A stretch of 56,262 nt of DNA, from assembly GCA_001873065.1 (NCBI GenBank), contig MNYM01000031.1, positions 1 through 56,262 of the forward strand, written 5' to 3'. Position 1 is the first letter of the stretch, and each line of letters begins with the position of its first letter. The notes beneath the pieces were generated by a model. It did not search any database. It had not been told where the DNA came from and saw only the letters and a program-made list of their open reading frames with translations. Both the position numbers and the translations under genes were made by a program. Shown here piece after piece: positions 44,176 through 53,719 of the stretch. The DNA comes from Flavobacteriaceae bacterium CG2_30_31_66 (GTDB lineage Bacteria > Bacteroidota > Bacteroidia > Flavobacteriales > Flavobacteriaceae).

Positions 44176-45668
44176 TGCCGATTTCTTACAAAAAAGTAGC
44201 TATTTTATTTATTGTATTTAGCACTTTTGTCAGACTCCTGATTTCATATTTTTTAGAATTTGGTAACGATGAAGTTTATTACTGGCTGTATGCAAAATAT
44301 CCCGCTATCAGTCATTTTGATCATCCACCAATGGTTGGTTTTTTTATCCAATTTTTTACTGGAAATCTTTTTTTTGAGAGCGAATTTTTTATCAGACTTG
44401 CTGCAATAATTCCGGCAAGTTTGAGTATGTATTGTATTTATCTTATTGGCACTTTTTTAAAAAATTCTGCAACTGGTTTTTTAGCAGTTATTCTTTATAA
44501 TTTGAACTTTTATGGCTTTATCATTTCTGGAACTTTTATTTTACCTGATTCGCCTATGGTTTTTTTTTGGTTGATAAGTTTTTTTCTTTTCTTACAATTA
44601 CTACCCAAAAATCCTGACGAAATTAACAATAACATCAAATTATTTTTTGCGTTCTTTTTTTTAGGATGTGCCATTTATTCAAAATATCAAGCTGTTTATT
44701 TGCTTTTTGCAGTAGTACTTTTTGTTATTTTTTTTAATTCAAAATGGTTAAAAAGCAAAGCTTTTTATCTCGGGCTTTTATTTCCATTTATTGCTATTTT
44801 TTTGATTTTTTATTGGAATTATTCTAATGATTTTATCAGCTTTAAATTTCATAATAACAGGGTTTCTATTTTTAGTTTGAATTTCAATAAACAATCATTT
44901 TTTAGAGAAATTTTAGGTCAAATTGTATATACAAATCCGTACGTTTTTTTTGTGATTGTCGTTGCTTTACTGAATATTAAAAAGAGAAATATTGATTCTG
45001 ATTATAATGCATTCTTTTTGTTAACATCAATTCCATTAATTGTAACAACAATCTATTTGTCTTTATTCAAAAATACCTTGCCTCATTGGTCTGGCATTTC
45101 CTATCTTACTTTAATTCCTTTAGGAGCCGCTCAACTTGTAAATAAAAATCGTATTGAGAAAAAATTATTGATTTTTTTCGCTGTTTTAAGTTTGATTTTT
45201 ATGGTTGGATTATTTGTAATCAATTCGGGTTTTTTAATACCGAAAATTACTTCGTTAAAGATTGAAGAACAAGGCAGAAAAGATGTTTTTATGGATTTAT
45301 ACGGATGGAAACAAACTTCAGAAAAGGTAAATAATATCTTGGAGAAGGAAAATTTAACACATTTGCCAATCGTTTCTAAAGGTTGGTTTCCAACTGCTCA
45401 CATTGATTATTATATTGCTAGACCCAATAAAATGAACGTTTTTGCCCTTGGTAATTTGCCAGAGATTCATAAATATTATTGGATTAATAAATGTAGATTT
45501 GATAAGGATTTTAAAGAAGCGCTATACATTACTGATAGTAGAAATTTCACAAATCCGGAAGATATTTTGTCAGATTTTAAGATTCAAAAACCGATAGATA
45601 CTATTCCAGTTATTAGAGAAAAAAATACTGTTAAGAATGTTTTTATCTATTTGATTAAAAAGGATTAG
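44175..45668 (+). CDS. GT39-family (ArnT/PMT-like) glycosyltransferase
   Basis: 497 residues, integral membrane with roughly 10-12 spans. Near the N-terminus, FGNDEVYYWLYAKYPAISHF (Asp32-Glu33) is the acidic motif of the first periplasmic loop, followed by FDHPPMVGF, typical of GT39 enzymes that use polyprenyl-phosphate sugars. The C-terminal 120 residues are soluble and periplasmic. Coupled to PAP2 (TAATG). Its 3' end overlaps the opposite-strand GT39 gene by 14 bases. Acceptor unknown (lipid A, protein or another lipid). Confidence 0.88.
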   Translation: MPISYKKVAILFIVFSTFVRLLISYFLEFGNDEVYYWLYAKYPAISHFDHPPMVGFFIQFFTGNLFFESEFFIRLAAIIPASLSMYCIYLIGTFLKNSATGFLAVILYNLNFYGFIISGTFILPDSPMVFFWLISFFLFLQLLPKNPDEINNNIKLFFAFFFLGCAIYSKYQAVYLLFAVVLFVIFFNSKWLKSKAFYLGLLFPFIAIFLIFYWNYSNDFISFKFHNNRVSIFSLNFNKQSFFREILGQIVYTNPYVFFVIVVALLNIKKRNIDSDYNAFFLLTSIPLIVTTIYLSLFKNTLPHWSGISYLTLIPLGAAQLVNKNRIEKKLLIFFAVLSLIFMVGLFVINSGFLIPKITSLKIEEQGRKDVFMDLYGWKQTSEKVNNILEKENLTHLPIVSKGWFPTAHIDYYIARPNKMNVFALGNLPEIHKYYWINKCRFDKDFKEALYITDSRNFTNPEDILSDFKIQKPIDTIPVIREKNTVKNVFIYLIKKD

Positions 45669-47136
45669 CAGTGTAATTTTCACAATAAAAAACCCAAAAT
45701 TTTCGGACTTCTTTTTCGTTTATTTTGATGATAATTGGATCTAGTTCCGTAATTTTTTCAAAAAAATTTATCAATTCTGGTTGTAATTCTCCTTTCTTTT
45801 TTTGATCGATAAATCGAGTATCAGAATCAATGAATAGCGCATTTTTTGAGTGTAAAGTTGATAAATGATCACCCAAATAATCAAAATGCAAAGCAGGCAA
45901 ACCAATAATATTTTGCGCATACACTTTTTGATTCATATAAAAACTCAAACTGGCACTTGTTTTATAATTGTCATCAGAAAAAACGAACGTATTTGGGTAT
46001 TTTTCTTGCAGATTTTCGGTTTCAGTAGCCAATTCTCTCCATCCAATCCAAGTATCATCACTTTTTATTGGCACTATATATAAAAGAATTTCAACCAAAA
46101 CCAACAGATGCAAAACAATTGAGAATACAATTTGAGTTTTTACCAATTTTTTACTGATAAACATGCTTGCCAGAATAATTCCTGTGATATAAGAAGGCAT
46201 CATCCAATTGAGTTTCACCCAATAAATGGGTGTGATTGAGAAAAATCCAATAAAAGTTGGGACAAAAAATGCCAATAAAAATAAAGTTTTTGCTTGTGGA
46301 ATTTTAAATTTTAGAACGGCTCTTTTGATATATTTGTAAGTAAATTTGATGATTACCAAAAATAAAACGGGCAATAATAATAATATTTGATGTGCAATAG
46401 CACCGAAAAAATTAGTTGGTGAAATTATAAATTCTGATATAGAACTTGTTCTTTCCGAAGATTGAAATGCAAAAGAGGCAAAGTTGTTTTGATAATTCCA
46501 CCAAAAAACAGGAAACATCACAAAAATTGAAATCAATATTGAAAACCAAAACCAGGGAGAGAATAAAAGTTTTCGGTATTTGTTTGAAAAAATCAAGAAT
46601 GCGATCAATCCAAATTGCAATAAAACGGCAGTGTATTTGCTGTTGAAAGCCAATCCCATTGCAATACCAGCATACATCCAATACCATTTTTTTTCTTCAA
46701 AAATGGCTTTGTATAAACCAATCAAACTCAATGTCCAAAATAATAAAAGTGGCACATCAGGCGTTGAATTGAAAGATAAAATTGAAATAAATAAGGTTGT
46801 TGTGATTAAAATAAGTGCTCTTTCTAACTTTTTTTCTGATAAAAAATAAGAAGCTAATTTGTAAAAAGCTAGAATTGTAAAAGTTGTGATTGTAAAATCT
46901 GTCAATTTGATGACAAAAACTGATTTTCCAAAAGCTTCTGAAAAAAAGCGTAATAAATATCCAATCATACCTGGATGATCAAAATAAGATAATGACAAAT
47001 TTTGTCCATATAAAAAATAATAGGCATCTTGAGGCATTAAACCCATAAATGGAAGTAGTAAAAATCGGAAAATTTGAAATCCTATAACCCAAGAAATCAA
47101 AGTATTACTTTTGATAAGTGATTTCAAATTATTCAT
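45655..47136 (-). CDS. GT39-family glycosyltransferase, paralogue
   Basis: 493 residues, same architecture as the convergent gene. The N-terminal loop reads [19 protein letters not shown] then [10 protein letters not shown]: the first Asp (Asp37) is kept, but the following Glu is Ala. Ten or more membrane spans and a soluble C-terminal domain. It overlaps trmD by 4 bases at its start and is thus co-expressed with trmD. Head-on with the other GT39 gene with 14 bases of shared 3' sequence and no terminator between. Confidence 0.88.
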   Translation of the reverse strand: MNNLKSLIKSNTLISWVIGFQIFRFLLLPFMGLMPQDAYYFLYGQNLSLSYFDHPGMIGYLLRFFSEAFGKSVFVIKLTDFTITTFTILAFYKLASYFLSEKKLERALILITTTLFISILSFNSTPDVPLLLFWTLSLIGLYKAIFEEKKWYWMYAGIAMGLAFNSKYTAVLLQFGLIAFLIFSNKYRKLLFSPWFWFSILISIFVMFPVFWWNYQNNFASFAFQSSERTSSISEFIISPTNFFGAIAHQILLLLPVLFLVIIKFTYKYIKRAVLKFKIPQAKTLFLLAFFVPTFIGFFSITPIYWVKLNWMMPSYITGIILASMFISKKLVKTQIVFSIVLHLLVLVEILLYIVPIKSDDTWIGWRELATETENLQEKYPNTFVFSDDNYKTSASLSFYMNQKVYAQNIIGLPALHFDYLGDHLSTLHSKNALFIDSDTRFIDQKKKGELQPELINFFEKITELDPIIIKINEKEVRKFWVFYCENYTANPF

Positions 47137-47810
47137 TTTTTTAGCAAATCTGGTCTTATTTTTTGAGTTCTTTCAAATGCTTTATCTATTCTCCAATCAT
47201 CAATTTTTGGAAAATTTCCTGATAATAAAATATCCGGAACTTTCATTCCTTCAAATTCAGCAGGTCTTGTGTAAACAGGAGGTGACAATAAATTATCTTG
47301 AAAAGAATCCGTTAATGCTGATTGTTCATCGCCAATTGCACCCGGAATTAATCGCACTATGGCATCAACCAAAACAGCTGCAGCCAATTCACCACCTGTT
47401 ATTACATAATCGCCAATTGAAATTTCTTTGGTGATGTATTTATCTCTAATTCGCTGATCTACACCTTTATAGTGTCCTGCAAGAATTAAAATATTTTCTT
47501 TTAGAGAAAGTGAATTTGCTGTAGATTGATTTAAAACTTTTGCATCTGGTGTCATGTAGATAATGTCATCATACGTTCTTTCTGATTGTAATTTTTTGAT
47601 ACAATTCACAATTGGTTCCAGCATCAAAATCATTCCTGCACCACCTCCAAATTGTGTGTCATCAATTTGTTTGTATTTTCCCAAACCATATTCTCGCAAA
47701 TCATGAACTATAATTTCTGCAATTCCTCTTTGTTGTGCTCTTTTAATAATTGAATGATTGAAAGGACTTTTAAGAAGATTTGGAGCTGCTGAAATGATAT
47801 CAATTCGCAT
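47133..47810 (-). CDS. trmD: tRNA (guanine37-N1)-methyltransferase
   Basis: 225 residues, SPOUT trefoil-knot methyltransferase. Motifs: [64 protein letters not shown] and the inter-domain [18 protein letters not shown]. Methylates G37 in tRNAs reading CNN codons, preventing +1 frameshifting. Upstream of, and coupled by 4 bases to, a GT39 gene; 34 bases after a thioesterase gene. Confidence 0.97.
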   Translation of the reverse strand: MRIDIISAAPNLLKSPFNHSIIKRAQQRGIAEIIVHDLREYGLGKYKQIDDTQFGGGAGMILMLEPIVNCIKKLQSERTYDDIIYMTPDAKVLNQSTANSLSLKENILILAGHYKGVDQRIRDKYITKEISIGDYVITGGELAAAVLVDAIVRLIPGAIGDEQSALTDSFQDNLLSPPVYTRPAEFEGMKVPDILLSGNFPKIDDWRIDKAFERTQKIRPDLLKK

Positions 47811-47844
47811 TATTTAAATGTATTTTATCTGATTTAAAAATAGT

Positions 47845-48390
47845 TTATGCTAATTCAAGTTTTGAATTACTTCCTTTAAAAAGTGATAAATAATCTTCCA
47901 CTTTAAAAGTATTTCTGTCAAATCTTGAGGTTCTATGTTTGCCTTCTTGTTGTCGCACAATACTTCTTGCGAAACGTCTAATTTCAGCTTTAGAGGTCAA
48001 AATTAACCCCGGAACTGGCGTACTTTTTCCATCTGTATCTTTGGCAACCATCGTAAAATAAGAAGAATTGCAATGTTTAGTTTCGCCGGTTCTAATATTT
48101 TCTGAATCAACTCGCAAGCCAATCACCATTGAAGTTCGTCCAGTATAATTTACTGAAGCTTTTAGTGTGACCAATTCACCTACTTCAATCGGATTTACGA
48201 AATCAACTTTATTTACAGAAGCTGTTACACAATATTCTCCTGAGTGTTTTGAGGCGCAAGCGAAAGCAATTTGATCCATCAAATTCAAAATATGACCACC
48301 ATGAATTTTGCCATTAAAGTTAGAATTTGAAGGCAACATCAATTGAGTTATACTCACTTGTGATTCATTTACGTATTTAAATTTACTCAT
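47845..48390 (-). CDS. Acyl-CoA thioesterase, hotdog fold (YciA/BACH type)
   Basis: 181 residues. Central hotdog domain with GGHILNLMDQIAFACASKHS (catalytic Asp in LMDQ) and VDFVNPIEVGELVTLKASV; the ending with RRFARSIVRQQEGKH is a conserved extension in Bacteroidota. Hydrolyses acyl-CoA to free acid and CoA; chain length unknown. Between trmD and a small membrane-anchored protein gene, likely same transcript. Confidence 0.9.
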   Translation of the reverse strand: MSKFKYVNESQVSITQLMLPSNSNFNGKIHGGHILNLMDQIAFACASKHSGEYCVTASVNKVDFVNPIEVGELVTLKASVNYTGRTSMVIGLRVDSENIRTGETKHCNSSYFTMVAKDTDGKSTPVPGLILTSKAEIRRFARSIVRQQEGKHRTSRFDRNTFKVEDYLSLFKGSNSKLELA

Positions 48391-48395
48391 ATTTT

Positions 48396-48764
48396 TTAAT
48401 TTAGCTTGAAATGAGGAGACTGTTCTTCAGTTACTTTCGTAACAAAATATTTGGAATCACCCAACCAAAATAGTGTTTTGTAACGTTCAATATAATTGAG
48501 TTTTACATATCTACCTTGGTATTTTTCTAAATCAATAATGACGTCTTTGTGCTTATCTTCAACTGAAAACGAGAAGATCTGAGCACCAGAAATGCCCTGA
48601 CTGATTTCTCCTTCCCAAGTTTTAAAGAGAACGCCTTTTTTACTGATTTTGATCAATTCGCCAGAGCGAACTCCTTCGCTAAAAGTTACAAAATAGATAA
48701 AACTAAAATAGATAACAGTAACAATAACCACTACTGAAATCAAAATTGTAAGAAATTTTTTCAT
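48396..48764 (-). CDS. Membrane-anchored protein of unknown function
   Basis: 122 residues. One N-terminal membrane span (FLTILISVVVIVTVIYFSFIYF in segments, residues 4-28), then a beta-rich exported domain (EGVRSGELIKISKKGVLFKTWEGE, FSFSVEDKHKDVIIDLEK, YVKLNYIERYKTLFWLGDSKYFV). Homologues in flavobacteria are often labelled 6-phosphogluconate dehydrogenase, which the sequence does not support: it has no Rossmann motif. Five bases before the thioesterase gene, so an operon. Confidence 0.8.
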   Translation of the reverse strand: MKKFLTILISVVVIVTVIYFSFIYFVTFSEGVRSGELIKISKKGVLFKTWEGEISQGISGAQIFSFSVEDKHKDVIIDLEKYQGRYVKLNYIERYKTLFWLGDSKYFVTKVTEEQSPHFKLN

Positions 48765-48868
48765 AAGTCAAAAATACAAATCTAATTAACTTGATAATGA
48801 GAAACTTTCAAAAAAAAATCTTCCGAGTAAAAATGTTGTAAGTGATTTTTTTTATTGGTTAAATAAAG

Positions 48869-48876
48869 TAAATTTG
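48869..48876 (+). promoter_or_regulatory. -7 box of the glmU-like gene
   Basis: TAAATTTG, full TAnnTTTG match. Predicted start near 48881, favouring the second ATG (48899) for translation. Confidence 0.5.
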
Positions 48877-48898
48877 TAAAACATCAATGGGCACCAAC

Positions 48899-50074
48899 AT
48901 GAACTTTATTTTATTTGATAGCTACATTCGAAATTCGCTTTTGCCGTTTACTTTCACCAAACCAGTAGCTGATTTGCGAATAGGAATTTTAACAATTCGT
49001 GAAAAATGGGAACATTATTTGGGTTTTACAACATCTACAATAACTGAAGATTATTTGGAGGAAAAATACCCAATGATTGAATTGGAAGAGAATATTTTGA
49101 TCAATGCTTCTTTTTGTCCGACAAAAAAATTGGTAAAAAAAATTCAAAAATTATCAAAAAACGAAGCGATTTTTAAGGGTGATGATGTGATTGCTTTTTA
49201 CACTTCAGATTTTCAAGAAGAAGTTGATTTTGAGACGTATACACAAATTGAATTTGAAGACGAAATCATTCAAATAAAAAATACTTGGGATATTTTTGCG
49301 ATGAACGAAAAAGCAATTCACCAAGATTTTGAGTTGATTACCAGAGGACGAACCTCAGAACCAATTCCAAAAACGGTTCAAACGATCAATCCTGAAAAAA
49401 TATTTATTGAAGATGGTGCTAAAATTACGTTTGCTTTTTTGAATGCTTCAACAGGACCAATTTATATCGGAAAAGATGCCGAAATTATGGAGGGTTCTGT
49501 GGTGAGAGGTCCTTTCGCAATGTGCGAACATGCTACCTTAAAAATGGGCGCAAAAATTTATGGAGCAACCACTTTAGGACCCCATTGTAAAGTAGGAGGA
49601 GAGGTTAATAACTCGGTTTTGATGGGATTTTCTAATAAAGGACATGATGGATTTTTGGGAAATTCAGTAATTGGAGAGTGGTGTAATTTGGGCGCTGACA
49701 CCAACAATTCCAATTTAAAAAATAATTATGCCGAAGTAAAATTGTGGGATTACAACACAGGAAGATTTGCCAAAACTGGACTGCAATTTTGTGGTTTAAT
49801 GATGGGAGATCATTCAAAATGTGGTATCAATACCATGTTTAATACAGGAACTGTGGTTGGTGTGAGCGCCAATATTTTTGGTAGTGGATTTCCTAGAAAT
49901 TTTATACCCTCTTTCAGTTGGGGAGGAGCTTCAGGTTTTACAGAATACAAAACTGAAAAAGTTTTTGAAGTCGCAAAAGTGGTAATGAGTCGAAGAAATA
50001 TTGCATTTGAGGAACAAGATCAACGAATTTTAGAACACGTTTTTGAAATCACAAAGCAATATCGAAATTTTTGA
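48899..50074 (+). CDS. Bacteroidetes-type GlmU: GlcNAc-1-P uridylyltransferase/GlcN-1-P acetyltransferase
   Basis: 391 residues from the ATG at 48899 (MNFILFDSYIRNSLLPFTFTKPVADLRIGIL in family alignments begins here; an ATG 12 bases upstream adds four residues). N-terminal 150 residues: nucleotidyltransferase-like part with FTKPVADLRIGIL. From about 170 on, a left-handed beta-helix of hexapeptide repeats (IFIEDGAKI, IYIGKDAEIMEGSVV, VGGEVNNSVLMGFSNKGHDGFLG, GDHSKCGINTMFNTGTVVG). This matches the alternative GlmU of Bacteroidetes, which makes UDP-GlcNAc. Single gene. Confidence 0.88.
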   Translation: MNFILFDSYIRNSLLPFTFTKPVADLRIGILTIREKWEHYLGFTTSTITEDYLEEKYPMIELEENILINASFCPTKKLVKKIQKLSKNEAIFKGDDVIAFYTSDFQEEVDFETYTQIEFEDEIIQIKNTWDIFAMNEKAIHQDFELITRGRTSEPIPKTVQTINPEKIFIEDGAKITFAFLNASTGPIYIGKDAEIMEGSVVRGPFAMCEHATLKMGAKIYGATTLGPHCKVGGEVNNSVLMGFSNKGHDGFLGNSVIGEWCNLGADTNNSNLKNNYAEVKLWDYNTGRFAKTGLQFCGLMMGDHSKCGINTMFNTGTVVGVSANIFGSGFPRNFIPSFSWGGASGFTEYKTEKVFEVAKVVMSRRNIAFEEQDQRILEHVFEITKQYRNF

Positions 50075-50098
50075 TTTGAATACTTTTAAAAATAAAAA

Positions 50099-50125
50099 TT
50101 GCCTCGAAATTGAGTTTTGAGGCAA
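50099..50125. terminator. Terminator between convergent genes
   Basis: TTGCCTC ... GAGGCAA hairpin, T-rich on the minus side (and CTTTT on the plus side). Ends the glmU-like and DUF2807 genes. Confidence 0.8.
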
Positions 50126-50146
50126 CTTTTATGACATGAATTTCAC

Positions 50147-50881
50147 TTAATTTTTATTGATAATTTCACCTGAACCAACAGATTTTAAATCAGTTTCAGA
50201 AGGAGTTCCTTTATAGTAAATATTTCCAGAACCCACAACTTTCGCTTTTATTTTTGATGTTGTAGTTGTTTTGATACTTCCAGAACCAGCAATTGTTGCA
50301 GTTGAATTTTTAGAAATCAACTCATAAGCACTAATATTTCCAGATCCAGCAATAGAAGAATTGAATTCAGTTGTTTTTCCGGACAAATCAATATTTCCAG
50401 AACCGCCAATATTTGCGTTTAATTCGTTCGTGTCAATTTGTAATTTAATATTTCCAGAGCCGCCTAAAGAGACTGACAAATCGTTGCTTTTGAAAACTCC
50501 TTCATTGCTAATATTTCCAGAGCCACCCAAAGAAATTTTACTGATAGTAGTGATAGGAACTGTCACAATTAATTTTTTGGTTGTGTAAATGTTTGTATTT
50601 TTTTTGAACTTAATTTGTAAAGTATTTCCAGTCAAGGTTGTTTCAATAAGCGGAACAATATTTTCTTCTCCTTCAATTTTGATATTTCCTTCCTTGCCTC
50701 TTACAAGAAGAACATCAAAAGAACCACCTACATTAATTTCATCATACTCTGAAATAATTCTATTTATAGTGACAATTTTTCCATTTCCTTTAATTTTATC
50801 CCCATTTCCCATCCAATTTTGAGCGTTTGAGATCAAGGAAATTAAAAAAATAAATGCTGTAAATATCGATTTTTGATTCAT
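50147..50881 (-). CDS. DUF2807 (head-GIN) domain secreted protein
   Basis: 244 residues with signal peptide (FTAFIFLISLISNAQ; no lipobox Cys). DUF2807 beta-solenoid marked by seven or more GSGN/GSGS turns (LGGSGNI, IGGSGNI, IAGSGNI, IAGSGSI, VGSGNIY). Paralogous in domain to the protein at 5884-6609, but soluble rather than lipid-anchored. Function unknown. No operon partner. Confidence 0.86.
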   Translation of the reverse strand: MNQKSIFTAFIFLISLISNAQNWMGNGDKIKGNGKIVTINRIISEYDEINVGGSFDVLLVRGKEGNIKIEGEENIVPLIETTLTGNTLQIKFKKNTNIYTTKKLIVTVPITTISKISLGGSGNISNEGVFKSNDLSVSLGGSGNIKLQIDTNELNANIGGSGNIDLSGKTTEFNSSIAGSGNISAYELISKNSTATIAGSGSIKTTTTSKIKAKVVGSGNIYYKGTPSETDLKSVGSGEIINKN

Positions 50882-51208
50882 TTTACTTTTGTTAGGTTAT
50901 TTTTATCTTGTTAAACAACAAAAATTATTCCAAAATAATCTAATTTTAAATTAGATAAAACTCTATTTGTTATGTTACTTTGTTTTATAATTTAAGAATG
51001 TTTTTTAAATAGACTATATTAAAGTCTAATTGTTACAATTCTAGGAGCTAAAATAAGTTTTTTTTAAAAAACATTCATTTGATTTGGCATAACAATTGGA
51101 CTTAAATTGAAATTATTCCAAAAAATATTATTTAAAATATTGATTATTATTACTTTAGATTTAATTGAAAGATATTGGTAATTAGAAAAACTAAAAATCA
51201 ATGTCAGA
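50882..51208. other. Divergent intergenic region with candidate sigma-54-like box
   Basis: 327 bases between the DUF2807 gene and lon. Contains AGACT ... AGTCT (51011-51027) and AATTGT-T-ACAATT (51028-51040) symmetries and TGGCAT-N5-TTGG at 51085-51099, which has sigma-54 spacing but two mismatches to TGGCAC-N5-TTGC. No convincing gene. Confidence 0.4.
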
Positions 51209-53680
51209 ATGACAGGTAAATATAAAATGAGCAAAACAAAAATTATTAAATTAGACAGTTTGTCGTTTCAAAATATAATGAACGAAGATTCAGAATTGAT
51301 TCCTTTAATGACTCCTGAAGACGAAGAAATTATCAATAAAGAAAGCGTTCCAGAAATATTGCCAATTCTTCCTTTGAGGAATACAGTGTTATTTCCTGGG
51401 GTTGTGATTCCAATAACAGCAGGAAGAGACAAATCAATTCAGTTGATAAAAGACGCAAATAAAGGCAATAAAATTATAGGGGTTGTTGCTCAGCGAAATG
51501 AAGATGTTGAAGAGCCAAGTTTAAAAGATATTCACACAATAGGAGTTGTAGCACAAATATTACGTGTTTTAAAAATGCCTGATGGAAATACAACAATTAT
51601 TATCCAAGGGAAAAAAAGGTTTCAAATAGACCAAATTATTGATGAAAAACCTTACTTAAAAGCGACTGTTAAAGAAGCTGTTGAAGACCGTGAAATTGAC
51701 GATATCAAGGAGTTTGAGGTTATTATTGATTCTATCAAAGAAATGGCTTTGGAGGTTATCAGAGAAAATCCAATGTTGCCATCAGAAGCTTCATTTGCTA
51801 TTAAAAATATTCATTCAAATTCATTTTTAGTCAATTTTATTGCCTCTAATATGGATTTAAGCGTTGCACAAAAACAAGAAATTTTAGAAAAAGACAATCT
51901 AAAAGAACGTGCATTGCTAACACTTAAAAATCTGAATAAAGAGTTGCAAAAATTGCAATTAAAAAATGACATTCAGTCAAGAACTCGTGAAGATTTAGAC
52001 CAACAACAAAGAGAATATTATTTGCATCAGCAATTAAAAACCATTCAAGAAGAATTGGGGGGTGTTTCTTATGATCAAGAATTAGAAGAAATGCAACTTC
52101 TTGCCAAATCAAAAAAATGGACTAAAGAAGTTGGAAATACTTTTGATAAAGAGTTGCAACGTTTGCGAAGAATGAACCCTCAAGCTGCCGAATATGGCAT
52201 GCAAAGAAGTTATTTAGAATTGCTATTAGAGTTGCCTTGGGGAGAATTTACGCAAGATAAGTTCGATTTAAAACGTGCTCAAAAGATCCTAGACAGAGAC
52301 CATTTTGGGTTAGAAAAAGTAAAAGAGAGAATTATTGAACATTTGGCAGTTTTAAAACTAAAAGGTGACATGAAATCTCCAATTTTGTGCTTATATGGTC
52401 CTCCAGGAGTTGGAAAAACATCTTTAGGAAAATCAATTGCTGAATCTTTGGGACGAAAATATGTGAGAATGTCTTTGGGTGGTTTGCGTGATGAAGCTGA
52501 AATTCGTGGTCACAGAAAAACCTATATTGGAGCCATGCCTGGGCGTTTAATTCATAATTTGAAAAAAGCAGGCTCTTCAAATCCTGTTTTTGTATTGGAT
52601 GAAATTGACAAACTAGGACAAAGTCATCAAGGAGATCCCTCTTCTGCAATGTTAGAAGTATTAGATCCTGAACAAAATGAGTCTTTTTATGACAATTACT
52701 TGGAGGTTGGATATGATTTATCAAAAGTACTTTTTATCGCAACAGCTAATAATTTGAGTCAAATTCCTTGGGCTTTGCGAGATAGAATGGAAATGATTAA
52801 CGTTTCAGGATATACTATTGAAGAAAAAATTGAGATTGCAAAGAAGCATTTAGTTCCAAAACAACTCAAAGAGCATGGCATCACTTCAAAAGACTTGAAA
52901 TTAGGAAAAACACAAATTGAGCAAATTGTTGAGGGTTATACTCGTGAATCTGGAGTTCGTGGTTTGGAAAAACAAATCGCAAAGGTGGTTCGTTTTGTAG
53001 CAAAATCTATTGCTTTGGAAGAAAAGTACGAGGTAGTTTTATCTTCAGAAAAAATTGAAGAGATTTTAGGAACACCAAGAAATATGGATAAATATGAAAA
53101 TAATGGAGTTGCAGGCGTAGTCACAGGTTTGGCTTGGACAAGTGTTGGCGGTGATATTTTGTTTATAGAATCAATTCTATCCAAAGGAAAAGGACTGCTT
53201 TCAATTACAGGAAATTTAGGAACTGTGATGAAAGAATCTGCCACAATTGCATTACAATATATCAAATCACATGCTGAAGAATTTGGTATCAAACCTGAAA
53301 TTTTAGAAAAATACAATGTTCATATTCACGTTCCTGAAGGGGCTACTCCAAAAGATGGCCCAAGTGCAGGAATTACAATGTTAACTTCTTTAGTTTCCTC
53401 ATACACTCAAAGAAAAGTAAAAAATAAATTGGCCATGACTGGTGAGATTACCTTGAGAGGTAGAGTGCTTCCTGTTGGTGGAATTAAAGAGAAAATTTTA
53501 GCAGCCAAAAGAGCCAATATCACAGAAATTATTTTGTGTGAAGACAACAGAAAAGACATTCTTGAAATCAAAGAAAGTTATTTAAAAGGACTAACTTTTC
53601 ATTATGTTTCTGACATGAAACAAGTCATTGAAGTAGCTTTGACAAAGCAAAAAGTAGCAAATGCTAAGAAATTTGATTAA
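51209..53680 (+). CDS. lon: Endopeptidase La (Lon protease)
   Basis: 823 residues (817 if the internal ATG at 51227, [10 protein letters not shown], is the start). The N-terminal substrate-binding domain [27 protein letters not shown] segment lies near 45-70. AAA+ module: Walker [10 protein letters not shown] (about 397), Walker B FVLDEIDK, arginine finger. Protease domain: PKDGPSAG with catalytic Ser at about 719 and a partner Lys in ILAAKRANI. Degrades misfolded and regulatory proteins. Monocistronic, bounded by a strong bidirectional terminator. Confidence 0.97.
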   Translation: MTGKYKMSKTKIIKLDSLSFQNIMNEDSELIPLMTPEDEEIINKESVPEILPILPLRNTVLFPGVVIPITAGRDKSIQLIKDANKGNKIIGVVAQRNEDVEEPSLKDIHTIGVVAQILRVLKMPDGNTTIIIQGKKRFQIDQIIDEKPYLKATVKEAVEDREIDDIKEFEVIIDSIKEMALEVIRENPMLPSEASFAIKNIHSNSFLVNFIASNMDLSVAQKQEILEKDNLKERALLTLKNLNKELQKLQLKNDIQSRTREDLDQQQREYYLHQQLKTIQEELGGVSYDQELEEMQLLAKSKKWTKEVGNTFDKELQRLRRMNPQAAEYGMQRSYLELLLELPWGEFTQDKFDLKRAQKILDRDHFGLEKVKERIIEHLAVLKLKGDMKSPILCLYGPPGVGKTSLGKSIAESLGRKYVRMSLGGLRDEAEIRGHRKTYIGAMPGRLIHNLKKAGSSNPVFVLDEIDKLGQSHQGDPSSAMLEVLDPEQNESFYDNYLEVGYDLSKVLFIATANNLSQIPWALRDRMEMINVSGYTIEEKIEIAKKHLVPKQLKEHGITSKDLKLGKTQIEQIVEGYTRESGVRGLEKQIAKVVRFVAKSIALEEKYEVVLSSEKIEEILGTPRNMDKYENNGVAGVVTGLAWTSVGGDILFIESILSKGKGLLSITGNLGTVMKESATIALQYIKSHAEEFGIKPEILEKYNVHIHVPEGATPKDGPSAGITMLTSLVSSYTQRKVKNKLAMTGEITLRGRVLPVGGIKEKILAAKRANITEIILCEDNRKDILEIKESYLKGLTFHYVSDMKQVIEVALTKQKVANAKKFD

Positions 53681-53682
53681 AT

Positions 53683-53709
53683 AAAAACCTCCAAATTTTG
53701 GAGGTTTTT
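53683..53709. terminator. Bidirectional terminator between lon and the E1 gene
   Basis: AAAAACCTCC-aaatttt-GGAGGTTTTT, T runs on both strands. Confidence 0.93.
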
Positions 53710-53719
53710 ATTTTTTATA

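Noticed and set aside
48396..48764. 6-phosphogluconate dehydrogenase
   Set aside because: A label common for homologues, but there is no dinucleotide-binding fold or catalytic motif; it is a small membrane-anchored protein.
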